Shown here: positions 37,723-46,754 of the stretch, piece after piece
How the letters are laid out: every line of letters begins with the position of its first letter
How positions within the stretch are numbered: the first letter of the stretch is position 1
Assembly (NCBI RefSeq): GCF_000377765.1
Contig: NZ_KB898665.1
Span: 186,001 to 250,000, forward strand
Source: Gracilibacillus lacisalsi DSM 19029
Lineage (GTDB): Bacteria; Bacillota; Bacilli; Bacillales; Amphibacillaceae
Direction of reading: 5' to 3'
DNA length: 64,000 nt
Made by a program: the position numbers and the translations under genes
Notes under the pieces: model-generated
What the model was told of the DNA's origin: nothing
What the model saw: only the letters and a program-made list of their open reading frames with translations
Database searches by the model: none

Positions 37723-38982
37723 ATGAAGTATACGGACTTAAACACACCAATGCGAACGATTATGACTCCAGGACCTGTCGAAGTTGATCCTAGAGTATTA
37801 CGTGCCATGAGTACTCCTATTGTCGGTCAATTTGACCCAGCCTTTACGAATATCATGAATGAAGTAATGGAAATGCTGCGCGAAGTTTTCCAAACGAACA
37901 ACAAATGGGCCTTTCCAGTTGATGGAACCTCAAGATCAGGGATTGAAGCATTATTATGCAGTATCATTGAGAAAGGTGATAAGGTTTTGATCCCAATTTT
38001 CGGCAGGTTCGGATACTTGCTGACAGAAATCTGCGAACGATATGGTGCTGATGTTCACACAATTGAATGTGCATGGGGAGAAGTATTTGATCAACAGGAC
38101 ATTATTGATGAGATAAATAAAGTGGAACCGAAAATTCTAGCACTTGTACATGGCGAGACCTCGACAGGTTGTATGCAACCTCTTGATAAAATTGGTCCAG
38201 CTTGCCGAGAAGCGGGTACGCTTATGATTGTAGACGCGGTCGCATCAATTGGCGGGGTCAACATTAAAGTAGATGAATGGATGATCGATGCAGTCATTGG
38301 TGGTACTCAGAAATGTTTATCAGTACCTGCTGGAATGGCTCCAATTACGTATAATGATCGAGTGGAAGACATTGTTCAGCAACGAAAAAAAGTAGAGTTA
38401 GGGATTTCAACCAATGAAGATAAACAACGAGAACTTAATAGAAGTCTGTCTTTTATACAAAGTAATTATCTAGATATTAGTATGTTACAGGATTACTGGA
38501 GCCCACGCAGGTTAAATCATCATACCGAAGCAACCTCGATGTTATATGCCCTCCGTGAAGGTTTGCGTATTATCCTTGAAGAAGGATTGGAACAACGATT
38601 TAATAGACATCTATTTCATGAGCAAGCATTAATTACTGGCATTGAAGCTATGGGATTGGAATTATTCGGAGATCGATCAGCGAAACTGCCTACTGTTACA
38701 TGTATTAAGGTTCCAACTGGGATAGATTCTGAATTGGTTCGCTCCATGCTTTTGCAGCAGTTCGGTATCGAAATCGCCAAATCTTTTGGACCGTTAGAAG
38801 GTAAAATATGGCGGATTGGTACGATGGGCTATAGTTGTCGTAAAGAAAATGTTTTATTTGTTCTCGGTGCATTGGAAGCTACTCTATTATATCATCATGC
38901 AGATATCAAGCCTGGCAAAGCAACAACAGCTGCATTAGATTTTTACACACAAAATATCCAACCGTCTGTATCAGTTGTCTAA
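37723..38982 (+). CDS. pucG: (S)-ureidoglycine-glyoxylate aminotransferase
   Basis: Class V PLP aminotransferase of 419 residues that moves the ureidoglycine amino group to glyoxylate, giving glycine and oxalurate. MTPGPVEVDPRVLRAMS near the start, DGTSRSGIEALL near 65-76, DAVASIGG with the PLP Asp, and the Schiff-base Lys in GGTQKCLSVPAG near 200 fit PucG. It sits between allantoate amidohydrolase and allantoinase genes, which supports this role over serine-glyoxylate transaminase. Confidence 0.93.
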   Translation: MKYTDLNTPMRTIMTPGPVEVDPRVLRAMSTPIVGQFDPAFTNIMNEVMEMLREVFQTNNKWAFPVDGTSRSGIEALLCSIIEKGDKVLIPIFGRFGYLLTEICERYGADVHTIECAWGEVFDQQDIIDEINKVEPKILALVHGETSTGCMQPLDKIGPACREAGTLMIVDAVASIGGVNIKVDEWMIDAVIGGTQKCLSVPAGMAPITYNDRVEDIVQQRKKVELGISTNEDKQRELNRSLSFIQSNYLDISMLQDYWSPRRLNHHTEATSMLYALREGLRIILEEGLEQRFNRHLFHEQALITGIEAMGLELFGDRSAKLPTVTCIKVPTGIDSELVRSMLLQQFGIEIAKSFGPLEGKIWRIGTMGYSCRKENVLFVLGALEATLLYHHADIKPGKATTAALDFYTQNIQPSVSVV

Positions 38983-39007
38983 TTTTTTCGAAAAGTGAGG
39001 AGTTTCT

Positions 39008-40342
39008 ATGAGCAATCATTTAGATTTAGTGATCAAAAATGGAAAAGTTGTCTTCCCTGATGGTGTAAAAACGAAAGATATAGGAGTAAAAGCTGGAAAA
39101 ATTACCGCGATTGATGATCAAATCAATCTACCTGCTACGCAAGTGGATAATGCCCAAGGTCTGTATATATTTCCCGGAGCAATCGATGTTCATGTACATT
39201 TCAATGAGCCCGGACGTGAGGATTGGGAAGGATTCACAACTGGTTCTTATATGTTAGCCGCTGGTGGCTATACTTCCTATTTCGATATGCCATTAAACGG
39301 AATACCATCAACGACTAACCTTCGTGCCTTTCAAGAAAAAAATGAGCTAGCCAAAAAGAAATCAGTTATAGATCACTACCTATGGGGAGGTCTTGTTCCC
39401 GGTAACATAGAAGATTTATCCAACCTTGCCTCAGCAGGGGTAGTAGGGTTTAAAGCTTTTATTTCTGATTCTGGAAACGAAGAATTTTCAGCTGTAGATG
39501 ATGATACGCTTATTCAAGGCATGAAAGAAATAGCTCGCTTAGATAAAATACTGGCACTTCACGCCGAAAGTAGAACGATCACAAATTTCCTGACTGCTGA
39601 AAAGATCGCTCAACAAAAGTTATCCGCAGATGACTATTTAACATCAAGACCAATAGTTGCAGAAGTAGAAGCTGTACATAAAGCACTTACTTATGCAGAA
39701 GTAACAGGCTGTCCTTTACATTTTGTTCATATCAGTAGTCCACAGGCTGTCGAAAAAATTCGTGAAGCAAAACGAAAAGGGATCGATGTAACCGTTGAGA
39801 CCTGTCCTCATTATTTATTATATTCCCATTCGGCCTTACAAACAAAAGGTGCTGTTGCTAAATGTTCACCACCGTTACGCTTGGAAAAAGAACGAAAACA
39901 GCTAATCCAACTGTTATGTGACAACGAATTTGACATCATTGCATCTGATCATTCCCCAGCCCCTTTTGCGCTGAAGGATCCTGTCACTCACGATATTTTT
40001 AGTGCTTGGGGAGGAATTAGTGGTGGCCAATTCACGTTACTTTCCATGTTGGAGCTTGTCAAAAAACACAATATTTCCTTGGAAATAATCGCGGATTGGA
40101 CCGCTTTAAATCCAGCAAAAAGATTCTCATTAGATGGAAAAGGGAAAATTGACATTGGTTATGACGCTGATTTTGCGATTATTTCTTTAGATAAAGAGAC
40201 CGTCGTCTCACCATATAATTATTATGCGAAACATAAACACAGCTTATATGAGGATCATTGTTTTCCTTGTAGTGTGTTGAGGACATACAATCGGGGTAAT
40301 GTTGTTTTTGATGAGTCGAAAGTAAGAACAACTTCTTGCTAA
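39008..40342 (+). CDS. pucH: Allantoinase
   Basis: Cyclic amidohydrolase of 444 residues that opens allantoin to allantoate. Metal-site motifs: DVHVHFNEPGREDWEGF near 60-76, carbamylated Lys in GFKAFISDSG near 147-156, HAES, HFVHISSP and DHSPAP near 315. They match AllB/PucH rather than hydantoinase or dihydroorotase. Last of the pucFGH unit, followed about 75 bp on by a terminator. Confidence 0.94.
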   Translation: MSNHLDLVIKNGKVVFPDGVKTKDIGVKAGKITAIDDQINLPATQVDNAQGLYIFPGAIDVHVHFNEPGREDWEGFTTGSYMLAAGGYTSYFDMPLNGIPSTTNLRAFQEKNELAKKKSVIDHYLWGGLVPGNIEDLSNLASAGVVGFKAFISDSGNEEFSAVDDDTLIQGMKEIARLDKILALHAESRTITNFLTAEKIAQQKLSADDYLTSRPIVAEVEAVHKALTYAEVTGCPLHFVHISSPQAVEKIREAKRKGIDVTVETCPHYLLYSHSALQTKGAVAKCSPPLRLEKERKQLIQLLCDNEFDIIASDHSPAPFALKDPVTHDIFSAWGGISGGQFTLLSMLELVKKHNISLEIIADWTALNPAKRFSLDGKGKIDIGYDADFAIISLDKETVVSPYNYYAKHKHSLYEDHCFPCSVLRTYNRGNVVFDESKVRTTSC

Positions 40343-40415
40343 ATAGCTCCCCACCTACTTGGTAACGGGTTCGGTTTTGGATTACAAAATTACAAAAAAC
40401 AGTCTATTTAGCAGC

Positions 40416-40444
40416 CCAAATCACATATGATTTGGTCTTTTATT
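40416..40444 (+). terminator. Terminator of the pucFGH unit
   Basis: CCAAATCA pairs with TGATTTGG around CATA, followed by TCTTTTATT. Confidence 0.75.
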
Positions 40445-40713
40445 ATTTACTGCTATGACATATGTGCTGCGCTAATGGTGAATGTGAATGATAATGCAAC
40501 GAATTCATTCATACAGAATATACGAAGAATATTTGGAAATTTTATGTTAAAACGTTAAATATAGTTCAGAAAGTTAAGTTCTTCATCTAACGGGGCAGGT
40601 TAGTTGAAGAAACAATATTAATCTTGAAGTTAAAAGAATATCGCTAAGAATGTATCTATAAGTAACTTATGGTATAATGTGTCATTATGCATTACGAAAG
40701 AAGGTAAGTACCA
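40445..40713 (+). other. Gene-free stretch before the TetR gene
   Basis: AT-rich intergenic DNA. A plausible TetR-gene -10 (TATAAT at about 40673-40678) is the only element I can point to; no gene or repeat is seen. Confidence 0.4.
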
Positions 40714-41322
40714 TTGAATTCTAATAGTGGTAATTCTGAAAACACATTCCAACGGGGAAGACCAAGAAGTAGTGATGTTGATAAACGTATTCTTGATGCA
40801 ACACTAACTCTTCTTGCAGAAGTTGGTGTTGAAAAAATTAGTATGGAAACTATTGCTACGAAAGCTGGAGTAGGTAAGAGTTCTATTTATCGGAGATGGA
40901 AAAATAAAGATGAGTTAATTCTTGCTGCACTGGAACAGTTGAAACCAGAATTTAATATCTCTATAAAAGGGAAGTTAGAGGATGTCTTATTTGAACTCTC
41001 ACGAAACTTCACAGAGCAAATGAATAACCCTCTTGGTAAACAAATGCTCTCCCTACTAATGTCAACATTATCAAGTAATTCACAGATTTCCGAATCTTAT
41101 TGGGAAAACCATTCACTGCCTAAAACAAAGGAAATTTCAAATTTGCTTCAAAAATATCTTGAGGAAGAGAATATTCGTAAAGAAGTAAATTTAGATCTAG
41201 TTTCCGAATTTTTAATTGGTTTTATTATTTATCAACTTTTACTCAAGCCATCTACAACAGATTTACAACCTCATTTAAGGGCTGGAATTGATATGATTTT
41301 GAACGGGATAAAAGAAAAATAA
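40714..41322 (+). CDS. TetR-family repressor
   Basis: A 202-residue regulator starting at TTG with GAAGGT upstream. The N-terminal helix-turn-helix is typical (ILDATLTLLAEVGVEKISMETIATKAGVGKSSIYRRWKNKDEL, motif seen at about residues 22-64, quoted in pieces: GVEKISMETIA, GVGKSSIYRRW). The C-terminal ligand domain is unassigned. It stands just upstream of a short-chain dehydrogenase gene whose promoter has a perfect inverted repeat; that is its probable target. Confidence 0.9.
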   Translation: MNSNSGNSENTFQRGRPRSSDVDKRILDATLTLLAEVGVEKISMETIATKAGVGKSSIYRRWKNKDELILAALEQLKPEFNISIKGKLEDVLFELSRNFTEQMNNPLGKQMLSLLMSTLSSNSQISESYWENHSLPKTKEISNLLQKYLEEENIRKEVNLDLVSEFLIGFIIYQLLLKPSTTDLQPHLRAGIDMILNGIKEK

Positions 41323-41326
41323 TTTT

Positions 41327-41355
41327 AACCTTGCATTTAAAGCGAGGTTATTTTA
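41327..41355 (+). terminator. Terminator after the TetR gene
   Basis: AACCTTGC pairs with GCGAGGTT around ATTTAAA, then ATTTTATT. It separates the regulator from the SDR gene, which therefore needs its own promoter. Confidence 0.7.
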
Positions 41356-41388
41356 TTGACATAATACGATACGATACTGTATCGTATT
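41356..41388 (+). promoter_or_regulatory. SDR promoter with TetR-type operator
   Basis: TTGACA at 41356-41361 is followed by the inverted repeat AATACGATAC (41363-41372) and GTATCGTATT (41379-41388), perfect over ten bases per arm with six between. The repeat fills the spacer and the -10 (TATCGT, 41380-41385), so a bound repressor would block polymerase. Confidence 0.75.
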
Positions 41389-41419
41389 ATATATAAGTAT
41401 TAATAAGGAGGAAAATTTT

Positions 41420-42373
41420 ATGAGTAAAGAAAAAAAGACTGTGATTATAACTGGAGGGAATACTGGATTAGGGTATGAATGTGCTAAAGTGATTGCAAAA
41501 GCTAATAATGATTGGCACATAATTTTGGCTTCGCGTAATAAAGAAAGGGTAAATACTGCTGCCCAAGAATTGATTCAAACAACAGGGAATCAACATATCT
41601 CAGGAATGGTAGTGGATTTAGCCTCGTTCTCATCCATACATCATTTTGTTCATCAATTCAATGAAGCTGATCTTCCACCTTTGCATTCCATTATTTGTAA
41701 TGCAGGTGTTCAATTTGTACAAGGAACTCAAGCTACTGTTGATGGAATAGAAGGGACATTTGGAGTTAATCATCTTGGTCATTTTTTACTTGTAAGATTA
41801 TTACTTAACCAGATTCAAGATCGTGGCTCTATAGTTGTTGTAAGCAGTGATACCCATGATCCACTTATGAAAACAGGTATGCCTGCACCAATTTATCTCC
41901 ACCCTAGTATTATGGCTAATCCACAAAAATCGGATGAATCATTAGCAAATCTTTCATCTCTTAGTAGGGGGCAAACGCGTTATACAACCTCGAAGTTATG
42001 TAATCTCTATTTTAGCTACGAACTAGCTCGACGTATTGAGAAAGCCAATCGATTAATTACTGTAAAAGCATTTAATCCAGGAATGATGCCTGGAAGGGGA
42101 TCTAGTTTATCTAGAGATTACAATCCTATACTTAAATTCATGTGGAATAATGTACTACCCCTAATGCGTTTCTTTCGTTCCAGTATACGGACCACGCAAC
42201 AATCTGGAACTGATCTTGCAAATTTAATATTGAATCAGCGTTTTTCAAGTAGTGGACAATACTTTGATGGACCAAAAGAAATGCCTTCTTCAAAGGAATC
42301 TTATGACATTGGCCGTGCTAAAGAGCTATGGAGCTGGAGTTCCAATATTCTTGGTTTAAATGAGAATATTTAG
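41420..42373 (+). CDS. Short-chain dehydrogenase/reductase
   Basis: NAD(P)-dependent oxidoreductase of 317 residues, close in style to protochlorophyllide-reductase/retinol-dehydrogenase-like SDRs. Cofactor motif TGGNTGLGYECAK at 11-23, NAG in ICNAGVQF near 92, catalytic Ser in VVVSSDTHD and YTTSKLCN (Tyr and Lys) near 191-198. AAGGAGGA precedes the ATG. It is the likely target of the TetR-type regulator upstream; the substrate is unknown, perhaps a reactive carbonyl or xenobiotic. Confidence 0.88.
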   Translation: MSKEKKTVIITGGNTGLGYECAKVIAKANNDWHIILASRNKERVNTAAQELIQTTGNQHISGMVVDLASFSSIHHFVHQFNEADLPPLHSIICNAGVQFVQGTQATVDGIEGTFGVNHLGHFLLVRLLLNQIQDRGSIVVVSSDTHDPLMKTGMPAPIYLHPSIMANPQKSDESLANLSSLSRGQTRYTTSKLCNLYFSYELARRIEKANRLITVKAFNPGMMPGRGSSLSRDYNPILKFMWNNVLPLMRFFRSSIRTTQQSGTDLANLILNQRFSSSGQYFDGPKEMPSSKESYDIGRAKELWSWSSNILGLNENI

Positions 42374-42385
42374 ATATAATATAAA

Positions 42386-42424
42386 AGAAGAGGGCGTTTG
42401 TGATGAACGACCTCTTCTATTAAT
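42386..42424 (+). terminator. Terminator of the SDR gene
   Basis: AGAAGAGG (42386-42393) pairs with CCTCTTCT (42411-42418), followed by ATTAATAATT. Confidence 0.7.
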
Positions 42425-42462
42425 AATTCTACTTTCAGGTAACATAGAAAGAAGATTCTTAA

Positions 42463-42696
42463 TCTTACGTTGAGGATATGAGGGCGAAACAGGAGAGGCG
42501 GTTAGTGCCAAAAGAACTGGATCCATCCTTAATTACTGTAATGATTTCTAGTCTGACTATTTATCCACTCCTGTATAGTAAAGTAACTAGTATGATCACT
42601 GGATTTGAACCTGATGATCCTGAGTTTCAACATAAATGGTCACAATTTCTTCTTCGTTGTCCTTTTTCAACCTATACTAAACAAATGGTACGGTGA
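42463..42696 (+). pseudogene. C-terminal remnant of a TetR-family regulator
   Basis: An open frame of about 77 codons whose protein (LVPKELDPSLITVMISSL, then FEPDDPEFQHKW) reads like the end of a TetR ligand domain, where a KDLDPELA helix and a DPDDPEF motif are common. No DNA-binding half exists upstream: a stop lies at 42460-42462 and the preceding SDR gene and terminator intervene. I see a decayed gene; a small unrelated protein starting at ATG 42478 is possible, but no ribosome site fits. Confidence 0.5.
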
Positions 42697-42762
42697 TAAT
42701 GCCAATCTCTTGTTTAATCCATTGTAAGTTTGTGAAGGATTGTACTTAAATTAACGGGTGCG

Positions 42763-42852
42763 TTAGTTGAATAAGAGGTCATTAAATTCATAACAAAAGT
42801 GAAGTGCTTTCTCAAAAAGATTATTCCTTTCTTGCAACTCGATAATTTTCAT
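42763..42852 (-). pseudogene. Short N-terminal remnant, possibly of a GNAT acetyltransferase
   Basis: GGGGGTAAT precedes an ATG at 42852, giving 29 codons that begin MKIIELQERNNLFEKALHF, similar to the start of some small GNAT acetyltransferases, then stop. It lies just downstream of an intact GNAT gene on the same strand. It is either a broken gene or a leader-size peptide; evidence is thin. Confidence 0.3.
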
Positions 42853-42888
42853 ATTACCCCCAATAAATTCCACCTTGAAATCTGATTT

Positions 42889-43386
42889 TTACTTCACTAT
42901 TCTTGAATACCTAATTGATACTTGGTTTTCCCCGGTTTCAGTAGTTGTAGTCCTTTTCTCCCTGTAGACAAATCCTGTCGCTTCATAAAACGGAATAGCT
43001 CTATAATTATCTTCTTGCACTGATACCCATTGTTCCGATACACCTTTTTCTATTTGCTGCTTGGTGAGCGCCGTAAGTAGTTGTTTTCCGATGCCTTTAT
43101 ACCGATAGCTTTCATCTACATAAAGCACAAATACTTCTCCTGTGTCTGGTTTTGTCTTAGCGCCGCCGATAACGCCAACAACTTTTGAATTATCTAATGC
43201 AACATGAGTATAAGTTCCTTGTGTAATATCCTTTTTAACACGCTCATGATTATACCAAAATGCGATATTTTTCTTTTGATATTCCTCGCTTAGCTTTCCC
43301 GCTACCGTTTGTTTCCAACCTGTGGAACAGATATTAGCAATTGCTTCTGCATGTTCTTCTCTAGCTTTTTCAATGATGATATTCAA
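42889..43386 (-). CDS. GNAT-family N-acetyltransferase
   Basis: A 165-residue acetyl-CoA-dependent transferase. The beta4-alpha3 motif A is clear: VFVLYVDESYRYKGIGKQLL near 85-104 (pyrophosphate loop RYKGIG), followed by EQWVSVQEDNYRAIPFYEATGFVYREK, the usual motif B. Start is TTG at 43386 with GGGGGAT upstream. The substrate is not predictable; a small amine or a protein N-terminus are options. Confidence 0.88.
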   Translation of the reverse strand: MNIIIEKAREEHAEAIANICSTGWKQTVAGKLSEEYQKKNIAFWYNHERVKKDITQGTYTHVALDNSKVVGVIGGAKTKPDTGEVFVLYVDESYRYKGIGKQLLTALTKQQIEKGVSEQWVSVQEDNYRAIPFYEATGFVYREKRTTTTETGENQVSIRYSRIVK

Positions 43387-43526
43387 GAGTTTATCCCCCT
43401 TTTTTCAATGAACTGTCGCGATGCTAATATATAGTTGCATCCAATCAATCTAGCATGCAACATTGTTTAGAAAATATGAAAACTTATTTCTATGAAAATT
43501 ACTAATCTTATCTATTCTTTAAAATA

Positions 43527-44030
43527 TCATCTACAAATCTCTTCTTTTCCTTTGTATAATTTTTCATCTTTTGGGTATCTCATTGCTAAGTTCTGTTTTA
43601 ATACATCGAATTCGTTCGCCTTTTTCAGATTGCCATTCAGATAATCTCTAAAATAAATATGTTCTTTCCACCAACCGCCATTGTATTCAACTATATGCAT
43701 ATTATGAGTTTTGGTTAGGTTTTCTAGATCAGAAAATCTGGCAAAAACTACTTTTCCATCAAGTTGCACTTTCGATAAATGATAATAGCCTATTTCTTTT
43801 AATCTTTTTCTATCAAATTTTCTAACATCTTCTAAAGTTTTCACACCAACCAGTATATCAACAACAGGTTTGGCTTTAATACCTTCAATTGCTGTACTTC
43901 CGAAATGTTGAATATCTATTATGTTTTCCCCAATAATAGATTGCAATAATTTCTTCTCTTCAAGAAATAAGTTTTTCCAATCAGTCGAGTGATTCACTAG
44001 CTTTACTTCTCCTTTATTAACACCTAACAT
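43527..44030 (-). CDS. GrpB family (UPF0157) nucleotidyltransferase-fold protein
   Basis: A 167-residue protein of the GrpB/UPF0157 family: KLVNHSTDWKNLFLEEKKLL at 10-29, HFGSTAIEGIKAKPVVDILV near 42-61 (the nucleotidyltransferase GS...D pattern), and RFSDLENLTKTHNMHIVE later. No confirmed reaction is known for the family. It is one of several small accessory genes on this strand, probably separately transcribed. Confidence 0.87.
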   Translation of the reverse strand: MLGVNKGEVKLVNHSTDWKNLFLEEKKLLQSIIGENIIDIQHFGSTAIEGIKAKPVVDILVGVKTLEDVRKFDRKRLKEIGYYHLSKVQLDGKVVFARFSDLENLTKTHNMHIVEYNGGWWKEHIYFRDYLNGNLKKANEFDVLKQNLAMRYPKDEKLYKGKEEICR

Positions 44031-44102
44031 TTAAATCACTCACTTTCACGAAAGTGCTATTTCATACTTTAATTAAAAATATCATATTCAAAAGCCGTTC
44101 TA

Positions 44103-45026
44103 TTAAAATTTAATTATCTCAAATTTCTTCAATATTTTGTACCTATTAACTAGCAAAACCCCAGTCCAATACCTTCTAGCAACAACAAATTCTTCTGGAT
44201 AACTCCCCCATTCCCAGGAAATATCCCAAGTACCTTCCTCAGATAATTGGTCTACATAAAAACTTAAGTTTTGCTCTACTAAATCGCTCATATTTTCATA
44301 AAGTGGATGATCAGGGCTATCAATAAAATCAAGTGGTAGAGGTTTGTATCCCGTTGCCCAGTCTGGCACATTTTTATCGACAGTCTGTTCAATTAGTGTA
44401 TTTATTTTATTCGAGATATCGTTTAATAACGGCTCATCAGCATGCATCTTGAGAACTTGGAATAATCGCTGGTAATTATTGATCTCATGGCTATCCATTT
44501 TATTGCTATTCATCAAATGGTCTATTGCCTTTTTCATCACCGTCCACCCTAACTGTGATGCTTCACTATTGTCTGGTGACCAATGAATGAGGAAGCCTGC
44601 TAATTCAGCACTAGGGTTAAACATCCAGTTATCCTGAACTCCCTCTTTCCAATGCCACCATGGTGCGTGTGGATATTGATTATTTTCAGGCAGCACGGAC
44701 GCCCACATTCCTATATTTTCATTATAGGTGTCTACTAAATACGTAAGCATAGATTGTACAATTTTTTCATTTGCGCTTGCTTCTATTTCCATTAATATTT
44801 GACCTGCTGTCCATGTAGCCATTGGAGATGAATCCGGTGTCCAAAAATCAGGTTCAATGCCATGACCAAATCCTCCGTCTTTATTTTGAAAAGCAGATAA
44901 ATAATGAATAACCTTATCTCTGGTTACTCCTTCAAAAAGATAGCTCCATCTGGCAGCTTCTAACGGTCTGGCATTTCGTTTGATCCAGGCACTCGACTTG
45001 TCGAATGATTCTTTTGATATTTTCAT
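44103..45026 (-). CDS. Alpha/alpha-toroid (prenyltransferase/squalene-cyclase-like) protein
   Basis: A soluble 307-residue protein with repeated helix pairs of the terpenoid cyclase/protein prenyltransferase toroid. The repeat hallmark QNKDGGFGHGIEPDF is at about 47-61, a GMWAS and a GTWDISWEWG repeat follow, and WARRYWTG-like RRYWTGVLLVNRYKIL closes it. It lacks a DxDD cyclase motif and signal peptide, so it is not a standard terpene cyclase. AGGAGG precedes the ATG. Function is unknown. Confidence 0.75.
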   Translation of the reverse strand: MKISKESFDKSSAWIKRNARPLEAARWSYLFEGVTRDKVIHYLSAFQNKDGGFGHGIEPDFWTPDSSPMATWTAGQILMEIEASANEKIVQSMLTYLVDTYNENIGMWASVLPENNQYPHAPWWHWKEGVQDNWMFNPSAELAGFLIHWSPDNSEASQLGWTVMKKAIDHLMNSNKMDSHEINNYQRLFQVLKMHADEPLLNDISNKINTLIEQTVDKNVPDWATGYKPLPLDFIDSPDHPLYENMSDLVEQNLSFYVDQLSEEGTWDISWEWGSYPEEFVVARRYWTGVLLVNRYKILKKFEIIKF

Positions 45027-45073
45027 CTATAAAACCTCCTATTTTTACAGATTAGGTAACATTAAGACTTTAA

Positions 45074-45586
45074 CTAGATAAAAGATATTAAATCTTTTAT
45101 ATTATTCAATTGATATATATTTCCTTTGTTATCATTAGAACCAATACCTATTCCAAAGCCTTTTATTCCGATATTAATAGCTAAATTTACATCATCAGCT
45201 GAATCCCCGATCATAAAAGAATCCTCTAAATTAATTTTCGGGTATTTTTGAATTGCCTGCTCAATCATTCCAGTATTTGGTTTAATACAATGGCACCCCT
45301 CTCTTTTACTATGTGGGCAATAGAAAATATCAAGTATTTCTATATTTTGATATTTTAATCCATTTATCATTTGATTGGTTATATCGTGATACTGGTCGAT
45401 CGTAATATGCCCTTCATGAATAATGTATTGATTGGTAATAATTATTATTTGGTAACCCTTCTTTAAAACTTCTTTTAGAGTATTTATTGCTCCCACTTTA
45501 AAAACTGGATTCTTAATTCTAGTCCATTCATGGTCCGGATAATCCTCAATGATGGTGCCATCTCTGTCAAAAAATGCAACTTTCAC
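45074..45586 (-). CDS. HAD-IIIA phosphatase (GmhB/HisB-N-like)
   Basis: A 170-residue HAD phosphatase: motif I FFDRDGTIIED (nucleophile Asp9, Asp11), motif II IITNQ, and a zinc-binding CPHSKREGCHC loop near 100, then KPNTGMIEQA and MIGDSADDVN. The zinc loop and size match D-glycero-D-manno-heptose bisphosphate phosphatase and histidinol phosphatase. The GTG at 45586 follows GGAGGAG; a longer frame from 45607 is unsupported. No heptose or histidine genes adjoin it. Confidence 0.85.
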   Translation of the reverse strand: MKVAFFDRDGTIIEDYPDHEWTRIKNPVFKVGAINTLKEVLKKGYQIIIITNQYIIHEGHITIDQYHDITNQMINGLKYQNIEILDIFYCPHSKREGCHCIKPNTGMIEQAIQKYPKINLEDSFMIGDSADDVNLAINIGIKGFGIGIGSNDNKGNIYQLNNIKDLISFI

Positions 45587-45674
45587 CTCCGTCTCCTCCC
45601 TGATCAAATAAAATTTTTATCGATGAACAAAAAACTCTCGTAGCTGTTTATAGAATAATAGGATTCATTTTTAT

Positions 45675-46022
45675 TTATGATAATCTCCAGGCTGGAATTA
45701 AAGAATGAAATTGAAAAAAGTAACTCATGATGAGGTGAATAACGGTATAGAGAGCTAATATCGTTACATATGTAAGAAGCCAAGTAAGAAATGGTTGGTT
45801 TAAGAATAGATAGAGTAACAGCATACCTACTGGAAATGGTATTAGCACAATTAACCATATAGGTGCGCCTAAAGCTTCGGTAAGTGCACCTAAAGAAACT
45901 ACTGAAAATCCGATGATAAGGGCTTGCCAGATAGCTAGATCATTCTTGAGTAACTGAGAGCCAAAAAAATAGGATAAAGCTGTGAGTACAACTGATAATA
46001 CAAAACTTATTAAATAATTCAT
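45675..46022 (-). CDS. Small four-helix membrane protein, function unknown
   Basis: A 115-residue protein with four hydrophobic segments filling nearly the whole chain and a short polar C-terminus (FQFHSLIPAWRLS). GGAAGAGG precedes the ATG. No recognised family; it could be a small transporter or an immunity-type protein. It stands alone between the HAD gene and the xanthine dehydrogenase operon. Confidence 0.65.
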   Translation of the reverse strand: MNYLISFVLSVVLTALSYFFGSQLLKNDLAIWQALIIGFSVVSLGALTEALGAPIWLIVLIPFPVGMLLLYLFLNQPFLTWLLTYVTILALYTVIHLIMSYFFQFHSLIPAWRLS

Positions 46023-46227
46023 TTTTCCTCTTCCTTTTCAGTTTATGATTAATTTATTTGTATTTTACCATTAAAAACCTAAAAAGTGGCGATAAACTAT
46101 TACACATAAATTGAAAGGCAGAGGATGAGCGACAAATTTTTATGCTAGTTTTGGCTACATAAAGGGCGAAAGTGAAATGTTGTTTATTTATTATCAACTT
46201 TTTGAGTTTACTGGCAACTCGCCAAAC

Positions 46228-46259
46228 AAAAAAGGACGCAATGAATTGCATCCTTTTTA
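46228..46259 (-). terminator. Terminator of the pucABCDE operon
   Basis: AAAAAGGACGCAAT pairs with ATTGCATCCTTTTT (one mismatch). The stem reaches into the pucE stop codon, a compact arrangement; the T-run follows on the leftward strand. Confidence 0.75.
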
Positions 46260-46754
46260 TTGATAATCAATTGCTGCTTTTTTTACTGCTCTAATAATCC
46301 CTCCATATCCTGTACAGCGGCAGAGGTTACCGGATAATGCTGTTTTAATTTGGGCATCTGATGGATCGGATTCTTTATCTAGCAATGCTTTTGTTGCCAT
46401 TATCATTCCTGGCGTACAATAACCGCATTGAAAGCCACCTTCTTCGAGAAAAGCTTGTTGGATAGGGTGAAGTGTTTCTTCATCAAATATTCCTTCAATT
46501 GTCGTTATACTGGATCCATTTACTTGATAAGCCATTACTAAGCAGGAGTTTGCTAAGGTTCCATTTATCAAAATCGAGCAAGCTCCACACCTACCGATAC
46601 CACAGGATATTTTCGTTCCTGTATAATCCAGTTCATTCCGAATAATATCAACGAGTCTTGCTGTTGGATTTACTTGAATCGTTACAGGGGTATTATTAAT
46701 CGTGAAGCTGATTGTTGTCTTCTTGGTTACTGTGGTTGCTTTGCTCTCTGCCAT
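46257..46754 (-). CDS. pucE: Xanthine dehydrogenase, iron-sulfur subunit
   Basis: Carries two [2Fe-2S] clusters that pass electrons from the molybdenum site to FAD. The 165-residue protein has Cys51, 56, 59 and 71 for the plant-ferredoxin-type cluster and Cys110, 113, 145 and 147 for the second (CGYC and CRC). The start overlaps the pucD end by 28 bp, with GAGGGGGAA upstream inside pucD. Last gene of the five-gene operon. Confidence 0.95.
   Translation of the reverse strand: MAESKATTVTKKTTISFTINNTPVTIQVNPTARLVDIIRNELDYTGTKISCGIGRCGACSILINGTLANSCLVMAYQVNGSSITTIEGIFDEETLHPIQQAFLEEGGFQCGYCTPGMIMATKALLDKESDPSDAQIKTALSGNLCRCTGYGGIIRAVKKAAIDYQ

Noticed and set aside
45604-45858. Leftward 84-codon frame overlapping the small membrane protein gene
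   Set aside because: It overlaps, in another frame, a better-supported gene with a ribosome site and a coherent four-helix profile.
46054-46251. Leftward 65-codon frame between the small membrane protein and pucE
   Set aside because: No ribosome site or family signature, and its start lies in the pucE terminator.
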